Shown piece after piece: positions 23,878 through 31,541 of a stretch of DNA of 36,328 bases (position 1 is the first letter of the stretch; every line of letters starts with the position of its first letter). This DNA comes from Deltaproteobacteria bacterium (lineage in GTDB: Bacteria > Desulfobacterota > SM23-61): the NCBI GenBank assembly GCA_016875165.1, contig VGSF01000048.1, forward strand, positions 1 to 36,328. The letters run 5' to 3'. The position numbers and the translations under genes were made by a program. Under the pieces are notes generated by a model. It was not told the DNA's origin. It searched no databases and saw only the letters and a program-made list of their open reading frames with translations.

Positions 23878-25539
23878 ATGAAAGACAGACTTGAATCAGT
23901 GAACGGGAAGGCCGGAAATAGACGCAGGCTGAGGATTGTCATCCCGGCCTATCCGGCATTCAACGTTTATTCTCGAATCGCCCGGACCACGACAGCTCTG
24001 GGACCGGTAAGTGTGGCCACCGCTGTCAATGAAGTAGAAGGGTGGGATGTCGAGGTAATCGATGAAAACAACTATCGGAGGGCCGCTCCCAGGAACGATT
24101 CGGGCCTGCCGGACCACGAAACTCTGCAGAGACTCAGGCCAGCTGATGTTGTGGGGTTCTATGGCGGGTTGACCAGCACGATCCCCAGGCTCTATGAAGT
24201 TGCCCGGTTTTATAAGGAGCAGGGAGTCTTGACCATTGCCGGCGGGCAGCATTTCGTCGAAGAAAACCAGGCCGAGGCCCTCAACAGCGGCGTTGATATT
24301 TTGGTGATTGGAGAAGGAGAAGAAACCATCAAGGAGCTCCTGCATGCTTTTGGGGTTCAACGGCCTTTAAAGGGTATTGCCGGATTAGTCTATCTGGATA
24401 AGGATCAAATTGTAAGGACTCCGGAAAGAAAAGTCCTAACTGACTTCAATAATCTCCCTATCCCGGATTTCTCACTGGTAAGACATGCCAAGCTCACAAT
24501 ATATCCCATTGGGCGCGTCCGCGGATGCGGAATGGAGTGTGAATTTTGCACGGTCAAAGGGCAAGCCCGCTATGCCAGCCCCGAACGTTTGATAGAGCAG
24601 ATTGCTTCCATTCACGAAACCCGCGGGGCCAAACAGTTCTTCATCGTCGATGACCTTTTTGGCCAGGACAGGCTGGAAACGCTCCGCCTATGCCGCCTGC
24701 TTCAAGAGTACCAGAAAAGGGTCAGGACCAGATTAACCGTAACAGTTCAGATCCGCCTGGATAAAGCCAAAGATACTGAACTCCTTAAAGCCATGCGCGA
24801 TGCCGGAATTGTCAACGTGGCCATAGGATTTGAATCTCCCATCGCCGAAGAGCTGAAGACCATGGACAAGCGCCTCAAGCCGGAAGAAATGGTCTCCTTA
24901 GCCCGTCGGTATCACAAAGCCGGTTTTTTAGTGCACGGCATGTTCATTTTTGGTTATCCCCTTACCGAAGGGGTAAATTTCAGAATGCCGGCAAAGAAGC
25001 GCATCCGGCATTTCAGAAAGTTCATCAAGCAGGCCTGGATTGACACGGTGCAGGTTGTATTGCCCATTCCCTTACCTGGCACCGAGCTAACCAAGAGGCT
25101 AAGGGAGCAGAACAGAATCTATCCCAGAGAATATCTCGGATGGGAATATTACGATGGTCTCTTTCCTCTCTTCGTTCCCGACGCCCCTATGGCTCCGGAA
25201 GAAATGCAAGCATCCGTCCTCAAGATCATGGGACGTTTTTACCGATTCAAACACATGTTTCAAGTAGGGTTGAATGTCATATCCTTCCCTATTCTTTTCT
25301 TCTATCTTTATAACCTTCACGAAGGATGGAGGAAGTGGTACCGGAAGTGGACGAATAACGTAACCAGGTTCGGCGGATGGTTGATCATGCGCAAGTGGTT
25401 TGCAGATTTCAAAAAAGATAACTTTTCCGGAAAACTGGCAGAAGCTCAAAAACTTCTTGCCCAATCCTTTCCAAATGGAGGGAAAACATGGCTCCCACAT
25501 CCCTCCCCCTCCTCAGATAAAAGATTAAATCCCAACTGA
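23878..25539 (+). CDS. B12-binding-type radical SAM protein
   Basis: A 553-residue radical SAM protein of the large class with an N-terminal cobalamin-binding-like Rossmann region (about 20-150, with DVVGFYGGLTST and TIAGGQH) and the cluster motif CGMECEFC (Cys217, Cys221, Cys224). The DxHxxG cobalamin signature is not evident, so B12 use is uncertain. The C-terminal part has a hydrophobic stretch (about 470-490, FQVGLNVISFPILFFYLYNL) that may associate with the membrane. Substrate unknown; methyl transfer or C-C/C-S chemistry in lipid or cofactor modification is possible. I prefer ATG 23878 (after AGGGGAG) over an in-frame ATG 23782 that overlaps the eda stop. The last residues run into a C-rich repeat. 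Confidence 0.85.
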   Translation: MKDRLESVNGKAGNRRRLRIVIPAYPAFNVYSRIARTTTALGPVSVATAVNEVEGWDVEVIDENNYRRAAPRNDSGLPDHETLQRLRPADVVGFYGGLTSTIPRLYEVARFYKEQGVLTIAGGQHFVEENQAEALNSGVDILVIGEGEETIKELLHAFGVQRPLKGIAGLVYLDKDQIVRTPERKVLTDFNNLPIPDFSLVRHAKLTIYPIGRVRGCGMECEFCTVKGQARYASPERLIEQIASIHETRGAKQFFIVDDLFGQDRLETLRLCRLLQEYQKRVRTRLTVTVQIRLDKAKDTELLKAMRDAGIVNVAIGFESPIAEELKTMDKRLKPEEMVSLARRYHKAGFLVHGMFIFGYPLTEGVNFRMPAKKRIRHFRKFIKQAWIDTVQVVLPIPLPGTELTKRLREQNRIYPREYLGWEYYDGLFPLFVPDAPMAPEEMQASVLKIMGRFYRFKHMFQVGLNVISFPILFFYLYNLHEGWRKWYRKWTNNVTRFGGWLIMRKWFADFKKDNFSGKLAEAQKLLAQSFPNGGKTWLPHPSPSSDKRLNPN

Positions 25540-25599
25540 TTTGGCTGGAGAAGAAATTTTTTAAAAAACTATCCAAAGATATTTGAAATTTACATCTGA

Positions 25600-25863
25600 T
25601 CCCCTCCCCCTTTGATGGGGGAGGGTGAGGGTGGGGGTGAATAGAAAAATGATCCCCCTCCCCTTCATCCCCTCCCGCCAGGGGAGGGGAGATTTTAGAG
25701 ATATTATTAAGGTCTGAGAAGAAAATTCTCAGATTGAAAGATGTAAGAATCTATGCTTTTTCCGCGACTGCGCGCGGAAAAAGTGGCCCGCCTCAGGCGG
25801 GCAGCCAAAATGCTTCAAATCCCCCCTAACCCCCCTTTTTTAAAGGGGGGTTAGGGGGGATTT
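25600..25863. repeat. C/G-rich hairpin repeats
   Basis: 25600-25696 holds CCCTCCCCC and GGGGGAGGGTGAGGG-type blocks like those at 35966-36060. 25817-25863 is a perfect 22-bp inverted repeat with a three-base loop (AAATCCCCCCTAACCCCC on the left arm). Bases 25540-25987 contain no gene; a GGCGCTAAGCGCC palindrome lies at 25911-25923. Confidence 0.85.
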
Positions 25864-25987
25864 TCTGGTGCCAAGAAGTTTCCTTCTTACAAACATGTTT
25901 GTATTAATGAGGCGCTAAGCGCCTAATTGGCCACAAAAGACGCCAAGGGCGCAGTGCGGAAAATGTGAAGGGGGGAAAGAGGGCGTT

Positions 25988-26548
25988 ATGCGCGAGTGGA
26001 TCGCTGTCTCGGTAATCGGGCGTGACCGGCCGGGAATCGTGGCCAGTGTGTCTAAGGTTCTATACCTGAACCACTGCAATATTGAAGAGCTATCGCAGAC
26101 AGCCATTAAGGGGCAGTTTGCCATGATTCTCATCGCTTCTGCGTTAAAGGAAGAAGCCCGCAGGGGATTAAAAGATGACCTGCAAGAGTTGGCCAGGGCT
26201 TTGGCCTTAGACATCAACTTAAGGAAAATTAAAGCAGAAGAGATGACCCCCTTTAGTTCTGGCGCCATAGAGTCTTTCGTAATCACTGTGCGCGGAGAAG
26301 ATCGGCCCGGTCTGGTTTATGGCATCACTGAGGTCCTGGCTGGACAGGGGATTAATATCACCAACCTTGATGCCCAGGTAGCCCGCATAGGAGGAAAATC
26401 AGAATATATCCAGCTGTATGAGGTCGATATTCCCAAAACATTGGACTTAAGCATTATTCAAGAAAAGCTGCGGCAGAGGGGTCAGGAGATGGGAGTGGCC
26501 GTGGATTTACAGCACCGGGAAATTTTTCGGGCCATCAACCAGATATAA
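25988..26548 (+). CDS. Double-ACT-domain protein (GcvR-like)
   Basis: A 186-residue protein made of two ACT domains (about 1-85 and 92-175). The first opens [22 protein letters not shown] and the second [22 protein letters not shown]; the paired GxDRPG motifs are the ligand-binding turn. ACT domains bind small molecules, often amino acids; GcvR-type proteins act as regulators by protein contact. No DNA-binding domain is present. The ATG follows GGGGGGAAAGAGGGC. The UPF0210 protein downstream is the expected partner, since ACT and UPF0210 genes are commonly adjacent. Confidence 0.87.
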   Translation: MREWIAVSVIGRDRPGIVASVSKVLYLNHCNIEELSQTAIKGQFAMILIASALKEEARRGLKDDLQELARALALDINLRKIKAEEMTPFSSGAIESFVITVRGEDRPGLVYGITEVLAGQGINITNLDAQVARIGGKSEYIQLYEVDIPKTLDLSIIQEKLRQRGQEMGVAVDLQHREIFRAINQI

Positions 26549-26554
26549 AAAGGG

Positions 26555-26665
26555 GCCAAGGGGCCAAGAGTCCGGGAGTTATGACGTAAGGCGCAAGGCA
26601 AAATACTTAACACTCAGCACTTCTTGCTCACTTGAACCCTTGAACCCAGGAACCCTTTCTTTAAA
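26555..26665. repeat. GTTCAAGG-type inverted repeat
   Basis: Contains GGGGCCAAGGGGCCAAG, GACGTAAGGCGCAAGGC and, at the right, CACTTGAACCCTTGAACCC, like the repeat at 11009-11143. It lies in the leader of the UPF0210 gene. Confidence 0.6.
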
Positions 26666-26675
26666 AGAGGTCAGG

Positions 26676-28049
26676 ATGCTAAGTTCCGAAGAAATCATCC
26701 GCACCGTTGAGATGCTCAAGAATGAAAACCTGGATGTGCGCACGGTCACCCTGGGGATCAGCCTGAGGGATTGCGTCAGCGCCTCGGCAGAAGATCTTTG
26801 CGGACGTATCCGCCGAAAAATACTGCGCCATGCTCAAGACTTGGTCCGCACCTGCGACCGGATTTCCCAGAAATATGGGATTCCCATCGTGAACAAACGA
26901 CTGGCTGTGACACCCATCTCTGCTGTGGCCGAGGGCGTAAGGCGGGAAGATTACCTGGTCGTGGCCCAAACCCTGGATCAGGCTGCTTTAGAAGTGGGCG
27001 TCAATTTCATAGGGGGATACTCGGCTTTGGTGCAAAAAGGGTTTACCAGGGGTGACCGGAATCTGATTGATACGATCCCGGAAGTTCTCTCTTCCACCGA
27101 ACGGGTTTGCGCTTCGGTAAATGTCGCTTCTACCCGGGCCGGGATCAATATGGATGCTGTCTTACTCATGGGCCAGGCCATCAAAGAGAGTTCTTTGCGC
27201 ACTGCGGAACGTGATGGGTTTGGCTGCGCCAAGTTGGTGGTTTTTGCCAACATGCCCGAAGACAACCCTTTTATGGCCGGGGCCTATCTGGGATACGGAG
27301 AGCCGGAGTGCGTTATCAACGTGGGGGTCAGCGGCCCGGGGGTGGTGAAGAAGGAACTGGAGCGGGCGATCCAAGCGGAAAAAAAACTCACCCTGGGCGA
27401 CCTGTCCGAGATCATTAAGAAGACCAGTTTCCGAGTTACCCGCGTCGGCGAACTCATCGCCAGGGAAGTAGCCCAGTCCTTGAACGTCAGTTTCGGCATC
27501 GTTGACCTCTCGTTAGCGCCCACTCCCACAGTAGGCGATAGCGTGGGAGAGATTCTCCAATGCCTGGGTCTTGAATCCATCGGTGTTCCCGGTTCAACGG
27601 CCGCCCTGGCTCTGCTGAATGATGCCGTGAAAAAAGGGGGCGCCTTCGCCTCGTCTTCCGTCGGGGGGCTTTCCGGCGCCTTTATTCCGGTAAGCGAAGA
27701 CCTGAATCTTTCGGAAGCAGTCCGCCTGGGCCACCTATCCCTGGAGAAGTTAGAAGCCATGACCGCGGTCTGTTCCGTAGGTCTGGATATGATTGCCATC
27801 CCTGGAAAGGTGGACGCCGAAACCATCGCGGCCATTTTGGCTGACGAGATGGCCATCGGAGTGGTCAATCATAAAACCACGGCCGCGCGGCTCATTCCGG
27901 TTCCGGGCAAGGACGTGGGGGAGAAGGCTGTTTTCGGCGGCCTTTTCGGTGAGGCCCATATTATGGAAGTAAAAAACGTCAATTGTTCTTCAAGGTTCGT
28001 TCACTTCGGAGGAAGAATCCCCGCGCCCATTACCAGTATCAATAATTAG
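26676..28049 (+). CDS. UPF0210 / DUF711 family (PFL-like fold) protein
   Basis: A 457-residue protein of the UPF0210 family, related in fold to pyruvate formate-lyase but without experimentally settled activity. Recognisable blocks are [45 protein letters not shown] (about 222-237), [21 protein letters not shown] and the closing [23 protein letters not shown] tail. I see no assured glycyl-radical motif. The start is ATG 26676 after AAAGAGGTCAGG; the frame is open further upstream but only through repeat. The adjacent double-ACT protein probably regulates it. Confidence 0.88.
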   Translation: MLSSEEIIRTVEMLKNENLDVRTVTLGISLRDCVSASAEDLCGRIRRKILRHAQDLVRTCDRISQKYGIPIVNKRLAVTPISAVAEGVRREDYLVVAQTLDQAALEVGVNFIGGYSALVQKGFTRGDRNLIDTIPEVLSSTERVCASVNVASTRAGINMDAVLLMGQAIKESSLRTAERDGFGCAKLVVFANMPEDNPFMAGAYLGYGEPECVINVGVSGPGVVKKELERAIQAEKKLTLGDLSEIIKKTSFRVTRVGELIAREVAQSLNVSFGIVDLSLAPTPTVGDSVGEILQCLGLESIGVPGSTAALALLNDAVKKGGAFASSSVGGLSGAFIPVSEDLNLSEAVRLGHLSLEKLEAMTAVCSVGLDMIAIPGKVDAETIAAILADEMAIGVVNHKTTAARLIPVPGKDVGEKAVFGGLFGEAHIMEVKNVNCSSRFVHFGGRIPAPITSINN

Positions 28050-28924
28050 TGCCAGTGTCAGTGAAAAAAATTTGAGCTTGACGGCTTTGTTATCCAGAGG
28101 AAAAAAGGGGATCATGTTAATAGCCAGCCCCCCGGCTTGTCCCTGTCACACATATCCGCACAAATATGACCACTGCCGGAATGATGCGGGAACGCTTCTT
28201 TGAACTATTAGAAAAAGTCTGAATCACGTCCCCCAATTCACGTGAGACCCGAGCGTTTTCTTCGAAGGAAATGCTGCCGAATTTGAGTGCCTATTATGCA
28301 GGTGATCGGAAGTGATGAATTAAACACGTTCTGCACGAACGTCCCGCTCACCGCGCTCACTATGGATCACTTTCAACAATTTTTGAATGTGTCGAATGTC
28401 TCCTCTTTCACAAGTTGTTTTAGAACCTCCGTCCCCTTTTTCGCCGCCTTTGAAAATGTCCCGGAAGAGCTGGGGAATGTTCTTGTTCACGTTCATCTTC
28501 TCGATGCCTTCGGCATATAGAATCAGGCGCTCATGGCCGCCGAGACGCTTGTCAAGCAGGTTGGCCCACCCGCGGGAATAGGGGACGTTCGTGCAGAGTG
28601 TGCTTTGCGTCTTTTCAAATGTGATTCCCTTCTTTCTCATTCTTCTATGCATTTTCTGCATGAACGTCCCCTCTTTATTGATAAAAACCCCATTCCTCTA
28701 CCTACAAGAAATGGGGTTCATTTTATCCAGGCCACAAGCCACCCCCCGATGAGGATGATGGAACGCCTCTGGTTCATTGGAATATTATCAAATTAGGTGG
28801 AAAAGTCAAGGAAGGATAAACTCAGACCGATGGAGCCGAGCCGGGGAAGGCAGTCTGCCTGACCCCCACACCCGATGATCCTTGGGGGAACTTGGTGGCG
28901 AACATAATTTTCAAGAAACCCTCA
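28050..28924. other. Gene-poor stretch with unexplained sequence
   Basis: I recognise no gene. A minus-strand frame of 113 codons (28661-28320) has fair coding-like composition in its middle (about 28560-28440) but matches no family I know; it may be a decayed fragment. A 15-18 base phrase, CTGCACGAACGTCCC, occurs at 28331, inverted at 28581-28598 and again (CTGCATGAACGTCCCC) at 28656. Such arrangements are seen at ends of small mobile elements. Confidence 0.4.
28683..28720 (-). terminator. Possible minus-strand terminator hairpin
   Basis: On the minus strand, AACCCCATT and AATGGGGTT form a 9-bp stem with a loop of about 15 bases, followed by TTTTATC. No minus-strand gene lies directly upstream, so it may be a relic of a lost gene. 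Confidence 0.4.
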
Positions 28925-28927
28925 AAA

Positions 28928-29187
28928 TTTGATGAACTCGTAAAAAGTCAGAAAAGCCGTCACTCCTGCGAAAGCAGGAGTCCAGAACTGCTTGAATTAA
29001 CTGGATTCTCGCTTTCGCGGGAATGACGAAAATGGGGTAAAAAGTCGTCTCTCCGGCCTGCCTGTGCCTGGCAGACAGGTGAAAACTGGAGTCCAGATAT
29101 TTCATAACTATTTGAAAAGACTGGATTCCGGCTTGCGCCGGAATGACTGAAAACAGTATTTCCAGATTTTTTACGATGCCATCAAAA
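28928..29187. repeat. TCGTAAAAAGTC element, composite copy 5
   Basis: Outer ends TTTGATGAACTCGTAAAAAG and TTTTTTACGATGCCATCAAA are inverted. Inside are two different cores in tandem: CACTCCTGCGAAAGCAGGAG with CTTTCGCGGGAATGACG, then, after an internal GTAAAAAGTCG, the CTCCGGCCTGCCTGTGCC core. It looks like one element inserted into, or recombined with, another. Confidence 0.8.
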
Positions 29188-29215
29188 TTTGTTTTTGTTG
29201 CATTTAATAGACAAA

Positions 29216-29348
29216 TGAGCCTCTTGCAAAAGTATTTTTTTGTGGTTCGACAAGCTCACCACGAACGGAAAAACTAAATAATTTCAACCTAAGCCCGTTC
29301 ACCCTGAGCCTGTCGAAGGGTAAATTACGGACTTTTGCAAGAAGCTCA
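29216..29348. repeat. 133-bp MITE-like element, copy 2
   Basis: Same length and ends as 4044-4176, differing at about two bases (TTCAACCTAAGCCC against TTCAGCCTAAACCC). Its right end is 20 bases before the start of the AbiEi remnant, and it lies close behind the composite element at 28928-29187. Confidence 0.85.
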
Positions 29349-29367
29349 AATATGTCATCTTATTACT

Positions 29368-29742
29368 ATGAAATGGAGCGAGGTTTTGAGGATTGCCAGA
29401 GACACCTCGGTTTTTCCCTCTTCGTTTCTTCTGGCGGGACGCGGTTCAGCTACTGCCGTGCGGCGGCAACTGGACCGCTGGGTCAAATCGGGTCGGCTCC
29501 TGCGGCTTTGGCGCGGCGTTTATGCTGTGGCCATCCCATACAGGGCCGAAGCGCCCCATCCATTTCTGGTCGCCAATCACCTGCGAAGGCCGTCGTATGT
29601 AAGCCTGCAGTCCGCGCTTTCCCATTACGGGATGATTCCGGAGTTCGTCCCGGTAACGACGTGCGTCACCACCGGCCGTCCTGAGGAATTGGATACACCC
29701 CTGGGAAGATTCCTTTTCCGCCGCCTATACGAAAGGAAGTGA
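29368..29742 (+). pseudogene. Truncated AbiEi-type antitoxin (N-terminal half)
   Basis: A 124-codon frame whose first 115 or so residues match the AbiEi antitoxin of type IV toxin-antitoxin systems. The winged-helix N-terminus (VRRQLDRWVKSGRLLRLWRG) and the following SLQSALSHYGMIPE and TPLGRFLFRRL are typical. Intact AbiEi proteins are about 180-300 residues; here the sequence breaks off after GRFLFRRL near 29724 and the last few codons belong to toxin DNA in another phase. The remaining winged helix could still bind DNA, but the gene is broken. The natural start is ATG 29368; an earlier ATG at 29335 lies in the 133-bp element. Confidence 0.75.
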
Positions 29743-30001
29743 TTTGTTCGATCTGGTTTGGTATCTAATAGACCGGACCTGGCCTGAACCGAACTTCACC
29801 TTCCTGAATAACGCCCTGGCTCAAACCGGATGGCCAGGACCGGAGTTAACTGCCGCAAACTGGCGCTGAATTGTTAGGAAGCGGATGGAAAAAATTCACT
29901 GGAGTCGGGCCGTGAAGGATATTTCTCCATTCCTCGAGCGCCCCCAGGACGTGAATCTTCTTACGCTCGAAAACGTCAGGAACCTGCTGTTGAATAAGTG
30001 A
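29729..30001 (+). pseudogene. C-terminal remnant of AbiEii nucleotidyltransferase toxin
   Basis: In a phase shifted against the AbiEi remnant, the sequence reads TKGSDLFDLVWYLIDRTW, then FLNNALAQTGWPGPELTAANWR, a TGA stop (29867-29869), and in the same phase VRKRMEKIHWSRAVKDISPF, LERPQDVNLLTLENV to a natural stop at 29999-30001. This order matches the end of AbiEii toxins, with the usual NWRE-type Glu codon replaced by TGA. The nucleotidyltransferase catalytic half is absent. A deletion therefore joined the middle of abiEi to the end of abiEii, and a nonsense mutation followed or preceded it. Confidence 0.7.
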
Positions 30002-30013
30002 GGTTTGAGGGGA

Positions 30014-30526
30014 TTAAAACTTCTGGCCGTAGGTGTCACGGTGGACTTTGTCCTTGCGGTACTTGGTATGCGGAGGGGGGGATTCTGCCGGGTAGCCTAT
30101 GGGGACAATACAAAGAACTTCCAGTCTGGCGGGGATACCTAAAATTTTGCGCACCGCGGCTGCTTGATTTTCTTTGATGCCGCACCATACCGCCCCCAGG
30201 CCGAGATTGGCTGCGGCCAATAGAAGGTTTTCCGTAGCGGCCGCACAGTCATCCTCCCACCATTCTGAGCTTTTATCTCCCAGGACAACAATGGCCGCGG
30301 GGGCCTCAGCAGCCATGTAAACCCACGGGTGGACTCGGGACAGAGCTTCTTTGGTTTTTGGATCCCGGATGATGACGAATTCCCAGGGCTGAACATTGTT
30401 CCCGCTGGGCGCGGCCATGGCTGCTTTCATTAAGACTTCCAGAATCTCCTCTGGAATCGCTTTTTTCTGATAGCGCCGCACGCTTCTTCGGCGGCAGATA
30501 AAATCGAGGATTGCTTTAGGCTCCAT
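30014..30526 (-). CDS. Nitroreductase-family FMN protein
   Basis: A 170-residue nitroreductase-fold flavoprotein. RRRSVRRYQKKAIPEE (12-27) is the FMN phosphate-binding start, AAPSGNNVQPWEFVII (about 39-54) the second contact, and NLLLAAANLGLGAVWCGI (about 98-115) the conserved helix. It presumably reduces nitro, quinone or flavin-type substrates with NAD(P)H as a homodimer; the true substrate is unknown. The ATG follows CCGGAGAATAAGCG. It starts four bases after the stop of the upstream FGE-fold gene, so the two form one minus-strand transcript. Its stop lies 12 bases from the toxin remnant, tail to tail. Confidence 0.9.
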   Translation of the reverse strand: MEPKAILDFICRRRSVRRYQKKAIPEEILEVLMKAAMAAPSGNNVQPWEFVIIRDPKTKEALSRVHPWVYMAAEAPAAIVVLGDKSSEWWEDDCAAATENLLLAAANLGLGAVWCGIKENQAAAVRKILGIPARLEVLCIVPIGYPAESPPPHTKYRKDKVHRDTYGQKF

Positions 30527-30529
30527 CGC

Positions 30530-31285
30530 TTATTCTCCGGAGATATTTTTTACGCAGCGAAAACCAAGCCAGTGGGCTCCGTTGACCTGGTCTTCAGCCG
30601 ACCAGCGAACCGTGGTTCGTACGAAGGTGGCGCTCCCGAGGAAACATCCTCCCCGCATGGGCAGATGTCCTTCGATCCATACTCCTTCGCACATCTCCCA
30701 GACGTTTCCGGACATGTCATAACATCCATACGGACTGAGGCCCAAGTGGAATCGAGTGACGTCGGTTACCCGATTGATGGCCAGTTCAGCAGAATTGCAA
30801 TACCCGGGATAAAAATCATTTCCCCAGGGCCACCACCGTCTATCGGTTCCCCGGGCGGCTTTTTCCCATTGAGCCTCCGTTGGCAGATCCTTTCCAGCCC
30901 AGGCGGCGTAAGCCCTGGCGTCATTCCATCCTAGGCCTACCACCGGCTGAAGGTGCTCATTCCATCCTTCCTTTCCCCAGAGCAGGGGCGTACGATGTCC
31001 CGTTTCTTCAAGGAACCTGCCGTACTGATAGTTGGTTACCGGATGTAGGTCGATGTAATAATCTTCCAGGGTTACTTTTCGCGCGGGCACCTCTGACCAG
31101 AAGACCGGGTTTTGGGAACCTTCCAGAATAAAAACCTGGTGCAGCTCACTTTCGCTGATGCCCATGGTAAATTCCCCCGCGGGGGTAAAGGCCATTTCGG
31201 CAGAATCGATGGGGGAGACAATTTTAGGGGGCAAAAGGGGTGAATTGACCAAATTGGCAACCGACCAATAATTTCTTTTAACCAC
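30530..31285 (-). CDS. Formylglycine-generating-enzyme (SUMF1) fold protein
   Basis: A 251-residue protein with the SUMF1/FGE-sulfatase fold. Hallmarks are FTPAGEFTMG (near 33-42), YYIDLHPVTNYQYGRFLEETG, LPTEAQWEKAARG, PWGN, GCYDMSGNVWEM and HWLGFRC at the end. In true sulfatase-activating FGE the paired active-site cysteines lie in the stretch after RGGS; here that segment reads RGGCFLGSATFVRTTVRW, lacking the pair, so formylglycine formation is unlikely. Other members of this fold act in ergothioneine synthesis, iron oxidases or ligand binding. No signal peptide. The start is a GTG after GAGGGAAGCTGA. It is co-transcribed with nitroreductase and divergent from the Fe-S gene at 31542. Confidence 0.85.
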   Translation of the reverse strand: MVKRNYWSVANLVNSPLLPPKIVSPIDSAEMAFTPAGEFTMGISESELHQVFILEGSQNPVFWSEVPARKVTLEDYYIDLHPVTNYQYGRFLEETGHRTPLLWGKEGWNEHLQPVVGLGWNDARAYAAWAGKDLPTEAQWEKAARGTDRRWWPWGNDFYPGYCNSAELAINRVTDVTRFHLGLSPYGCYDMSGNVWEMCEGVWIEGHLPMRGGCFLGSATFVRTTVRWSAEDQVNGAHWLGFRCVKNISGE

Positions 31286-31462
31286 TCAGCTTCCCTCAAA
31301 ATTTTTAAATGACCATAATATTGCATTTTCAAAAAAAGAGGGCAAGATAAATCTTAATAAATTAAAATCCGAAATTCGAAACAAACCTAAAAAATTCGAA
31401 ATCTAATATTTTATTTAAGGGAGTTGATTGAAACATTCATTCCAAAAGTGTTGCGAAGGTGT

Positions 31463-31503
31463 TATAATTTCTACCTTTAGGTAAACCACTGGTTTTACCA
31501 GTG
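31463..31503 (+). promoter_or_regulatory. Possible promoter -10 box with 17-bp palindromic operator
   Basis: TATAAT (31463-31468) is followed by a 17-bp palindrome, CACTGGTTTTACCAGTG (31487-31503), with perfect 7-bp arms. The inner TGGTTTTACCA fits the TnGTnnnACnA pattern of FadR-subfamily GntR repressors. It lies about 40 bases before the Fe-S gene, downstream of the -10 box, a place suited to repression. The -35 box is weak and no GntR gene is in the window. Confidence 0.5.
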
Positions 31504-31541
31504 CGACTCGAAAAGATTTGACCGTTGACTGAGGGGAAAAT

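Noticed and set aside
28287..28520. Plus-strand 77-codon frame in the gene-poor stretch
   Set aside because: No ribosome site, unusual composition and no recognisable motif; it overlaps the slightly better minus-strand frame.
4041..29348. CRISPR array, on account of the many short repeats
   Set aside because: Repeats are scattered singly over kilobases, are themselves inverted, and have no regular spacers or cas genes.
30530..31285. True sulfatase-activating formylglycine-generating enzyme
   Set aside because: The paired active-site cysteines are not present and no sulfatase gene is nearby.
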